Assembly (NCBI RefSeq): GCF_040822065.1
Contig: NZ_CP162005.1
Span: 1,178,001 to 1,242,000 of the forward strand
Length of the DNA: 64,000 nucleotides
Direction of reading: 5' to 3'
Source: Pedobacter sp. WC2423
GTDB lineage: Bacteria; Bacteroidota; Bacteroidia; Sphingobacteriales; Sphingobacteriaceae
Within the stretch, counting starts at the first letter, position 1; every line of letters begins with the position of its first letter. Made by a program: the position numbers and the translations under genes. Positions 1 to 12,000 of the stretch are shown one piece after another. The notes under the pieces are model-generated. The model ran no database searches. It had not been told where the DNA came from and saw only the letters and a program-made list of their open reading frames with translations.

Positions 1-2
1 AT

Positions 3-3000
3 GCTTATAATATTCCTGTAGTATTTAAACTGAAGGAATCAACTCATCTTGAAAATTTACTGAAGAGTTTAATAGCTGTGGTCAACAGACATGAAGTACT
101 ACATAGTCTGATCAAAACAAATAGCAAAGGTAATGGCTATCAACTGGTCATGGATCAGAATCTTATGCCTTTGCAAATCACACGTCTCAAAGTGAGTACT
201 GAGGAGGAACTGACAGCAGGAATTGTAAAATCAGTGAATCATATATTCCAGTTAGCTGATGAATATCCTATGCTGGTAAATGTGTATAATTATCAGGAAA
301 ATACTTTTGTAAGCATTGTGATTCATCATATTGCTTTTGATGGCTGGTCAACTGATCTGCTGATCCGGGAATTATTGCATAATTATTATAGTAAGGAGCC
401 ACTGCCTGCTTTAAATATACAGTATAAAGATTTTGCACTATGGCAGCGGAATTATTTAACTGGCGCAGTATTAGACAAACAGCTGAATTACTGGAAAAAT
501 AGGTTATCGGGTTATGAAACCCTGAATTTATCAACTGACTTTTTAAGACCTTCCAGGGTCAGCTATGCTGGGGCAGATTTATTTTTCAGTATCGATGAGT
601 CTACAAGTGACGATTTAAAAACCGTTGCACGTGAACTGGAAGTCAGTATGTACAGCTTACTGCTTAGCGGTTATTATCTGCTGCTGGCTGGCTATAGTAA
701 TCAGCAGGATATTGTGATAGGTAGTCCTGTAGCCAACCGCCATCATGAAGAAATTCAGGAAGTGATCGGATTCTTTGTCAATACACTGGCTTTGAGGCAG
801 GAGCTGAATCCGGAACAGCAACTGGTAAACTTTATCCGCCAGGTAGGAGATACCGGCCGGCAAGCACAGCTGCATCAGGATCTGCCTTTTGAGAAACTGG
901 TAGGAGAACTGGCTGTATTACAGGATAGTTCAAGACATCCTGTGTTCCAGGTATTGTTTGGAATAGAACAGTTTGGCGAGGAACAGCAGAGTGCAGTAAA
1001 CGAACTGCTGGATTTCTATAAAGGAGAGGAGGAAACGAGCTACAAAATTGCCCGGTTTGATCTCTCCGCATTGATGGATGATAGTGGAAAGGAAATCATC
1101 GGATTATTCAATTATGCGACCAGTTTGTTTAAACCAGCTACAATCAACGGATATATTACCACTTATAAAGAAATTTTGAAGCAGTTTGCCACCTTGATAA
1201 AGGTGCAAAATCGCGGGTTGAGAATTAAAGAGCTGCGTTATGTGGATGAAAAGCAATATCAGGAGCTTGTTTATGATAGCAATGCTGGTCATCGGGAATA
1301 TCCGGAGACCTTATCGGTTCAATCTTTATTTGAAGCTCAGGCGGCACTTTTACCAGCTCATGCGGCGGTAGTGTATGCAGGACAAACACTCACTTACCGG
1401 GAATTAAATGAAAAGGCTAATCAGCTGGCCGCTTATCTGAAAAAGACTTATGAGATTCAGCCTGATGAGCTGATTGCCATTGGCATGGATCGTTCTGACT
1501 ATATGCTGATCGCTATTCTTGCGGTGCTGAAATCTGGTGGTGCTTACGTACCGGTTGATCCTGGCTATCCTGATGAACGAATCAGTTATATGCTGTCTGA
1601 TACCGGTACTAAAGTGGTATTGAGTAACGATCAGCATTCAGAAAGGTTAGCCTCACTGGGCGTGGTAGCTGTACTGAATCTGGATGATGCGCTATTGCAA
1701 TTGACTCTGGAGATCACTTATTCAAAAGCAAACCCTGAGCAGGTAAATAAAATGAATCACCTTGCCTATGTGATTTACACCAGTGGGACGACAGGAAAAC
1801 CTAAAGGGGTAATGGTAGAACACCGGAATGTGGTGAATTATCTATTTAACCTGGCTGAGGTGATTGCTGAAGACATTAAAAAAGTTGATTTTTCCAGTAA
1901 TCTTGCTTTTGATTTATCGGTCACGACTACATTATTTCCGCTTTGCTTTGGTAAAACAGTCTATGTATTTGGACGTGATATTATAAATGTGGTTGATTAT
2001 GAGCGGCATCTGCTGGACAACAGGATAGAATTAGTGAAATCTACGCCAGGTTATTTATCACTGCTGAATTCTCCTGATTTGCCGGTCAGACTGGCCATTG
2101 TTGGGGGAGAGAAACTCTTAAGTAATCATATCAGCAGTATCTTAAAATATGCTTCGCAAATTATTGATGAATACGGGCCTACTGAAACTACGGTGGGTGC
2201 TTCTTATTTTACAATTGATGAAACAGTAAAGGATTTTTCTATCGGAAAGGCTTATGCGAATTATAATTTGTATGTGCTGGATAATGAGCTGCGTCCTGTT
2301 CCTGCAGGTGCGGCCGGAGAGCTTTATATAGGTGGTGCTGGTGTAGCAAGAGGTTACCTGCATTTGCCGGAATTAACTTCGGAAAGGTTTATCGATGATC
2401 ATTTCACTGAAACGGGCAGCTTGTATAGAACAGGCGATCTGGTTCGTTATCTGGCAGATGGTAATCTTGAATATATGGGAAGGAACGATTCCCAGGTAAA
2501 GATACAAGGGTACCGTATTGAACCGGGGGAGATAGAAGCGAAGCTTTCTGCATATCCGGGTATTAAACAAGCAGTTGTATTGGCTAAAGAAGTAAATTCT
2601 GGTTTAAAGAATCTGATAGGTTATTATGTAGCAGAGACTGCGTTGGATGAACAGCAGTTATTTTCATGGCTGCATAATCAGTTGCCAGTGTATATGGTAC
2701 CAGCTTTATTGATTCATCTTATTGATTTGCCGTTAACGGCTAATGGTAAGCTGAATAGAAATGCTTTACCCGACCCTGTTACCGATACGTATCATGCACC
2801 AGAAAATGAACTGCAAGTACAACTGTGTTCACTTTATGCGGAGGTATTAGCATTAAAAGAGAATCAAATTAGCATTGATGATGATTTCTTCCGCTTAGGG
2901 GGAAATAGTATTCTGGCGATTAAGCTGGTCAGTAAGTTGAATAAATTACTGCTTACGGAGATTAGTGTGGCCACTTTGTTCGGCCATACCAGCATAAGAA

Positions 3001-6000
3001 GGCTGGCAGCACAATTAATGAACGGTACTCATGAGGAGCTCAGGATTGTTGCTCCTGTTATTGATCAACTGGAAGATCAGGCATTGTCTTTCGCACAGGA
3101 GCGTTTATGGTTCATTGAGACTTACGAGGGGGGTAGCAATGCGTATAACATTCCATTGCTGTTTAAACTGCATCATACCACAGCTACGGAGAAAATAATT
3201 GCCGGACTTGAAGCGGTAGTACAGCGGCATGAAGTGTTGCGTACCCTGATCAAAACCAGTAGTGAAGGCCGTGGATATCAACTGGTCATGAAAGATGCTT
3301 TGCCGGTAGAAAGAATCGTTGTTGAAACTGAAGAGGTTTTGGAGCAAATGATGAGTGAGGCGGTAAACCATGTATTCCAGCTGGACAGGGAGTACCCGGT
3401 AAAGGTAAAAGTTTACCAGTTGCATGAAACAGCTTATGTGAGCATTGTATTACACCATATTGCTTTTGATGGCTGGTCGACTGATCTGCTGATCCGCGAA
3501 TTAATTAATTATTATACGGATAAGGAGTCACTGCCTGCTCTGGCTATCCAATATAAAGATTTTGCGTTATGGCAGAGAAGTTATCTGACAGGCGCAGTAT
3601 TGGAAAAACAGCTGGCTTATTGGAAAATGAGGTTATCGGGTTATGAAACGTTGAACCTGCCCTTAGACCGGCCAAGACCAGCGCAATTGAGCTATGTGGG
3701 GGCAAATCTTAATTTTAAAATAGATGCAATGACCAGTAATGCTTTAAGAGCTAAAGCGAAAGAGCTGGAAGTTAGTTTATACAGTTTATTATTGAGTGGC
3801 TATTACCTGTTATTGGGTAGCTATAGTAATCAGCAGGATATTGTATTGGGTACTCCGATTGCAAACCGGCACCATAGTCAGATCGAAGAAGTGATCGGGT
3901 TCTTTGTCAATACACTGGTATTGCGCGAAGTGATACATCCTGAGCAAACAGTTGCTGCGTTTATTAAACAGGTAGGTGAAGCAGTGAAAGAGGCACAAAG
4001 CTACCAGGATCTGCCTTTTGAAAAGCTGGTCAGTGAACTGGAAATTCCGCAGGATAGTTCCCGTCATCCTGTATTCCAGGTGCTGTTCGGAATGGAACAG
4101 TTTGGCGGAGAACAAAACACGGCAATTAACGAATTGCTGGAAATTTATGAGGGAAATATCGGTACACAAGTAGCCAAATTTGACCTGACAACAATGTTGG
4201 ATGATAGTCATATGGAGATAGCGGGTACATTCAATTATGCGACCAGTTTATTTGATCAGGCTACCATTGAGGGGTATATCGATACTTACCAGCGGATTTT
4301 AAAACAACTTGCCCAGCAGAGTGAAGTTGCGATCAAAGAACTCCATTATGCCGATGAAATGAAGTTCGCAGCCTTAAGCTATCCTTCAGCTGATACGATT
4401 CAATCGCTGTTTGAGGCACAGGTGATTCAAACACCGGATCGCATCGCTACCGTGTTTGCAGGGCATAGCCTCACTTACCAGGAACTGAATGCACAGGCCA
4501 ATCAACTGGCAGCTTACCTGATTGACCGTTATCAGATCCAGCCTGACGATCTGATCGGGCTTTGCCTGGAACGCTCTTCGTTTATGGTCGTAGCTATTTT
4601 AGGTGTGCTGAAAGCAGGTGCTGCTTATGTACCGGTTGATCCGGGTTATCCTTCGGAAAGGGTCAATTATATTTTAGCAGATATCAAGGCCAAAGTTGTA
4701 ATTACGGAGGCTTTAATGGCAGAGATTGCAGCTTATGGAACAGCCAATCCTGTTACTGCTACGGGCTCTGGCCATCTGGCTTACGTAATTTACACCAGTG
4801 GTACGACCGGTCAGCCCAAAGGGGTGATGCAGGAACATGGGAATGTGGTCCGTTTGCTGAAGGCCACCGATGACTGGTATAGTTTCAATGAACAGGATGT
4901 CTGGACGTTATTCCATTCTTATGTCTTTGACTTCAGTGTCTGGGAGTTGTGGGGCGCTTTATTGTATGGCGGCAAACTGGTTATTCCTACCCATGAACAG
5001 ACCCGTGACCTGGAGCAGTTCTACGGTTTATGTGCCCTGGAAGGGGTAACGGTCTTAAACCAGACCCCGAATGCTTTCTACCAGTTCAGTGCGATTGCCA
5101 TTGAAAAGGCAGAACTGCTGGACAGTTTACGCTACGTGATCTTTGGCGGGGAAGCACTTAATTTAACACAGCTGAAACCCTGGTACAGCCGTTACAGTGC
5201 GCAGAGTCCTCAGCTGGTCAACATGTACGGCATCACTGAAACTACGGTCCATGTAACCTATAAACTGATTAGTCCTTCGGCACTGGATAGCGGCTCTCTG
5301 ATTGGGGTAACAATCCCTGATCAGCAGGCTTATGTATTCAACAATTACCTGAAGCCGGTTCCGTTAGGGGCTGTAGGTGAGCTGTATGTAGGCGGGGCAG
5401 GTTTGTCACGCGGTTACCTGAACCAGCCTGAACTGACCAGGGAACGCTTCCTGGAAACTTCTTATGGCAGGTTATATCAAACAGGGGATTTAGTGCGGTC
5501 GCTGGCTGATGGCAGCCTGGAATATATTGGCCGTAACGATTTCCAGGTAAAGATCCGTGGTTACCGGATTGAGCTGGGTGAGATTGAGTCGCGGTTATCT
5601 TCTTATCCGGGTATCCGTCAATCGGTGGTCCTGGCTAAAGAAGGGGCACAGAAATACCTTGCAGCTTATTATGTATCGTCAGCTCCGCTGGATCATGAAA
5701 GTATCCTGCAGCATCTGGCAGCTCATTTACCTGAATATATGGTGCCGGCTGTTTTGGTACATCTTGCACAGTTGCCGCTGACGATCAATGGTAAGCTGGA
5801 CAAGAAAGCTTTGCCAGACCCCTCATTTACAGGCAGCAGGCAGTACCAGGCACCGGAGAATGAAACACAGGAAGAGCTGTGCCGGATTTACGCAGAAGTA
5901 TTACAGCTTGAAGCAGAAAAGATCAGCATTGATGATGATTTTTTCAGGTTAGGGGGAGACAGTATTATTGCGATTCGTTTGGTGAGTAAGCTTAACACCA

Positions 6001-9000
6001 GGCTGCAGAGTCAAATCCGGGTGAAGGATATATTTATGCTTAAACACATCCGGGGAATCAGCCAGTTTCTTTTACAACAGGAGCAGGGGGATATAGCAGC
6101 AGTGTATCAGCCCTTCAGTTTAACAGACCGAAAGCTATTCAATCCGGATGAGGTGGCAGATAGCTATCCTGCAAGTTATTTGCAGATAGGTATGCTGTTT
6201 GAATCTGAACAGGGCAGAGAAGGTACTTACCATGATGTTTTCAGGTATAGAATAGCTCATGTATTTGATTATGATAAGCTGGTACGAATTTTCCAGCAAC
6301 TTATACAGAAACATGAATTGTTAAGGGCCAGATTTGTCTTGTCTGACCATGGTTATGATTGTATCATTCAGCATACTGCCGAGCTGGATATTAAAGTAAT
6401 TGAGTATCAGGATCCAGAAGTACTTATAGAGGAAGAGCGTCAGCATGATTTTGATTTTGCAAAAGCAGGACTGTTCAGGGTCATTATCAATAAGCTGGAT
6501 AATCAATACGATTTTATCTTCTCTTTCCATCATGCGATTACAGATGGCTGGAGTATCGCATCATTGGTTAATGAATTTATAAATGCTTATACAAGGGATG
6601 AACCCATCAGTAACCGGATAGATTTGCACTATGGAGAGTTTGTGGCGAGGGAACAAAATGTAATTAATGATGTTGAGGCACAAACATTCTGGAAGAATTA
6701 TCTTGCTGATGTAAACCTGACTACCGCATCGTGGAAGTATGATCCGGCTCCTTCGGCTAATGGACTTTATTCTGCTATACTGCAACTGGAAAAAGAGCAG
6801 AGTAAATCTCTGCTTGCAATGGCGCAGTCATTAAATGTAAGTGCAGACACGTTATTTATTTATGTTTATCTGCATACCCTTTCCATGTTCTTAAATCAGG
6901 ATGATATTACGATTGGCCTTGTGGTGAACAACCGGCTGGAAAAAGAAGGTGGTGACCAGTTATTCGGTCTGTTCCTGAATACAATTCCTTTCCGTTACCA
7001 GGTTCGCAAAGATGATGAGATCACAGGTATATTCCAGCAGAAACTTGAATTATACAATTACAAGGGGTATCCATATGGTAAAATTAAATCCTTGTTCGGA
7101 CAGGAGCTCTATCAGTTTGCTTTTAATTTTGTGCACTTCCACATCTTTGAAGAAAGTGTAGATAGTATAGAAGAAGGCTCTGGTTATGAGAGATCTAACA
7201 TCCCGTTTGTCCTGAATGTTTCTCAGCAAGGAGATACAGGGTTTCACGTTTCAATGACCGCGCATGACCAGATGGCGGATCAGTCTTATCTGGATTATTT
7301 TATGCGTTATTATACGCAAAACCTATACAATCTTCTGGAAAATAAGCCTGTATTGAATAGTTTGCTTGATGAAGACTATAACCAGATCATTAGCCAGTGG
7401 AATGCAACTGCACACCAATATCCTGATCATCAAACCATTCAGGAAATGTTTGAAGCACGGGTACTCACGGCGCCTGATCAGGTGGCAGTAGTATGTGAGG
7501 GAGAGGAATTGACATATGAGGAATTAAATGAACGTGCAAATCAGCTGGCAGCATACCTGCTGGAAAATTATACTGTTCAACCGGATGATCTGATTGCACT
7601 TTGCCTGGAACGTTCTGTTTTTATGCTGGTCGCCATGTTGGGTGTATTAAAATCTGGTGCAGCTTATGTACCGGTTGATCCTGGATATCCGGCAGATAGA
7701 ATTAATTACATCCTGGCTGATACGCATGCAAAAGTTGTTATTACGGACCAGACTGCAAAAGAAATAGTGAATTATCCGGTTACAAATCCGGTAACAACTG
7801 CAAAAGCAGAAAACCTGGCTTACGTTATTTATACCAGCGGAACTACAGGACAGCCAAAAGGAGTAATGATCGAACATCGCGGAGTATTAAATCTGGTAAC
7901 GATGCAGGGACTCGAATTAGGATTATCAGCCGGCAATAAAAAATGTTTATGGTATGCTAATTATGTGTTTGATGCGCATGTATGGGAAGTTTATGCCACC
8001 CTGATTTATGGGAATACGCTTTACATTGCGGCCGGTCAGACCAGAACTGATCTGGAATTGTTATATGATTTCATTCAGGCCAATAAGATTCATATGGCAA
8101 CTATTCCTCCTGCTTTATTGAATAAGGAATATATTCTTCCGCTGGAAATATTAATCGTAGCGGGAGATGTGACGGATCCAAGGTTAATGGAACTGTATCA
8201 TGATCAGGGCATTCATCTGGTTAATGCTTATGGCCCTACAGAAACGACAGTCTGTGCAACGTTACATCATTATATCAAAGGAAGCGGCAGCAGAAATATA
8301 GGTCGTCCGGGGATCAATATGACTACTTATGTACTGAATAACAGTCTTCTTCCTGTTCCTGCCGGAACTACAGGAGAGTTGTATGTTGGTGGAGCTGGTG
8401 TTGCAAGGGGCTATCTTAATCTGGATGGACTAACCAGAGAAAAGTTTGTGAACACGAGTTATGGAAGACTTTATAAGACTGGTGATCTGGTACGTTACTT
8501 GCCAGACGGCAGCCTTGAATATGCCGGACGTAATGACTTCCAGGTAAAAATCAGGGGATACCGTATTGAAACAGGTGAAGTTGAATCTGCACTGTCTTCT
8601 TATCCTGGTGTTCAGCAATCGCTGGTACTGGCTAAGGACAAAGGCACCAGTAAGTACCTGGTTGGATATTACGTGTCAGAAACAATACTTGACCAACAAG
8701 CTTTACTGACTTATATAGCCGGATTATTACCGGATTATATGGTGCCGGCCATATTGGTACCTATTGATAAAATTCCGTTAACCATCAATGGAAAGCCTGA
8801 TAGAAAAGCATTGCCTGATCCTGAATTTACAGGCAATGAAAACTACCAGGCACCGCAGAATGAAATTGAGGAAAAATTATGCGCCATTTATGCTGAGGTG
8901 CTGAATACCGAGGTTTCAAAAGTGGGTATTCATGATGACTTCTTTAAACTGGGGGGTGATAGTATTGTAAGTATCCAGCTTGTTAGCAGGTTAAGACAAA

Positions 9001-12000
9001 GGCTGAATATTCATATTAATGTAAAAGACATCTTTACGCATAAAACGATAGCTGCACTTAACCGTCATGTGATTGCCGGTGCAAATCGTGCAACAATTGT
9101 AGCGGAACAAGGTATTTTAACCGGAGAAGTAGCCTTATTACCTATTCAGCAATGGTTTTTCCATCATATTGACAAAGGATTATTTCCAGTATACAATCAT
9201 TGGAATCAGTCGTTTATGCTGGATGTACCGCTATTGGATCAGGTATTACTGAAACAGAGTATAGTAGAATTGCTAAAGCACCATGATGCTTTCAGGTTAA
9301 GTTACCGTAAGGATTATACGCAATTTTACAGCTCTGAATTACCAGAATTTCAGCTTAATTATGCAGATGTCAGTACCTATACATCAATTGGATTAGAGGA
9401 ATTGCTCACCAGCTGGCAGTCTGATTTTGAGATTTTTGGTGGTAAGACTTTCCAGATGGGCTATCTGGACGGCTATGCTGATGGAAGGGCAAAAATCTAT
9501 TTTGCTTTTCATCACCTGATTATAGATGCTGTGAGCTGGCGGATAATCAGCGACGATCTTCAAATGATTTATGAGCGCTTATCAAAACAGCTGACAACTG
9601 CTGTTCCGGGAATAAAAGGAAGTAGTTACCGCCAATGGGTAAATGCAGTTACTGCTTATGCTCAGGAAGGTGAAAAGGATTACTGGGAGCAGGTTATTGC
9701 AGGAGTAAGTGCGAACAATGCGATTCTCCGTAAAAAATATGTTGATGGCCTGAACCAGGCCAGTATCACATTGGATAGTACGCTTACCGCATTATTATTG
9801 CGTAAAAGCAGCGCTGTTTATCAAACGCAGATCAATGACTTATTACTGACTGCTTTAGGAATGGCTTTAGCTAAGCTGACGGGCAGTCACAAGAACTATA
9901 TCCTGCTGGAAGGACATGGAAGAACATCTTTATCAACTGAACTGGATATTACCGGAACAGCGGGCTGGTTCACTACCATGTACCCGGTAATGCTGGAAAC
10001 TGTTGCCGGTTCACTGGAGACCAATATCGTATCTGTTAAAGAAATGCTTAGAAAAATACCTGGAGACGGTATTGGCTATGGTGCACTGATCGGGTATACG
10101 ACGCATGAGCTGCCCTATATCAGCTTCAATTATCTGGGTCAGTTTGATCAGATGGAAAGTGAACCCGGAGCACTCTGGACTATTTCCGGAGACAGCAGTG
10201 GTTTAACAGCTGCTCCTGAAAACAGAACTGAAGGAATGATGAGTATCAATGGCGGTATTACAGCTGGTCAGTTGCAGTTTGCTATTACAGGAAGTCTTCC
10301 TGAAGAAACATTAACAGCGCTGGCCACAGTTTACCAGCAGAAACTGGAAGAGCTGATTGTTTATTTAAGCCAGTCGGACCGGACTTATCTTACACCATTT
10401 GATGTCAATTATATCGTATCAAAAGATTATCTGGATCATTTGCAGAGAAAACGTGAGATAGCGGGTGTTTATCTGACCAGCAGTTTGCAGGAAGGATTTA
10501 TTTACCATGCTTTGAATCAGGGAGATATAGATGATGCTTACCGTGTGCAGCAAATCTGGGATTATCATAATCATTTAGAGCCGGAAAAACTGCAATTGGC
10601 ATGGAAGTATGCCCAGCAAAAATATGCTGCTTTAAGGTTAAGGTTTAGCTGGGAACAGGAGCTGGTGCAGGTTATAGATAAAGAAGGGGTATTGGATTGG
10701 CGTTACCAGAAGCTGGATGATGAGCAGCAACTGGAACGAATTCTCGCCGAAGACAGGGCATCGGTTTATGATCTGCGGGCAGGAAACCTGTTCAGAGTTT
10801 ACCTGCTGAAACACAGCGAAAATCATTATACCTGCATTTTTAGCAGTCATCATGCTATTCTGGATGGCTGGAGTTCTCCTGTATTGATGGAAACAGTTCA
10901 TACGATTTATCTGCAATTGCTCAAGGGAGAAAAGTTCCATGTGGAGGCTGATAAGAGCTATGTAGCTGCGCAGCAATATTTACAGCTGCATCAAAAAGAT
11001 AACGCGGCTTACTGGGAAAACTACATTGGTTCGCTGGAAGATCAGGAAGATCTCAGCAGCCTGATGAAGCCTTCTCAAAGGCAGCTGGTATTATCAGATT
11101 ACAGGCATATCAAACAATCAGCAGAGGAACAGCTTATTTTGAAAGATAAGCAGTACATCCAATTGAAGCAATTCTGTCTGGATCAAGGTTTTACGATCAA
11201 TGCTGTATTACAGTATTGCTGGCATAAACAATTAAGTGTTTATGGGTTTAGTGATACAACAGTTGTGGGTATGACTGTTTCTGGTCGTAATCTTCCAATT
11301 GATCATATTGAACAAGCCGTTGGCTTATTTATAAATACACTTCCGGTAATTATGGAACATACTGAAGGTGCTGTTCTGGTTGAAATCAGGAAATTACAGG
11401 AACAGATTAATGAGGTCAATAACCGCAGTGATATTAATCTGTCTAACCTACAGAAAAATGGTACTCGTTTGTTTAACAGTCTGTTTGTGTATGAAAACTA
11501 TCCTGTTGCTGAAACACCTGATGAAGATGAAACATTAGTACTGGAATTCAGGCATGCTGTAGAAAAAATGGATTACCCGTTGGGTATTATTGCTTATGAA
11601 GCTGGAAATGAGGTTGTATTAAGGCTGCAATATGCAGGTGAACTCTTTGAGCATGCAATGATTCAACAGGTGCTGGAAGGTATTTCATCTTTGCTTCTTC
11701 AAATAACTACTGAACCGGGATTAAAAACAACTGATCTTCGTTATGCAGATGAAATGAAGTTTACAGCCTTAAGCTATCCTTCAGCTGATACGATTCAATC
11801 GCTGTTTGAGGCACAGGTGATTCAAACACCGGATCGCGTCGCTACCGTGTTTGCAGGGATTAGCCTCACTTACCAGGAACTGAATGCACAGGCCAATCAA
11901 CTGGCAGCTTACCTGATTGACCGTTATCAGATCCAGCCTGACGATCTGATCGGACTTTGCCTGGAACGCTCTTCGTTTATGGTCGTCGCTATTTTAGGCG

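Noticed and set aside
5557..5781. Tryptophan-rich frame inside A2 (repeated at 12952-13176 in A4)
   Set aside because: Out-of-frame reading of the duplicated adenylation domain; it repeats only because the DNA is duplicated.
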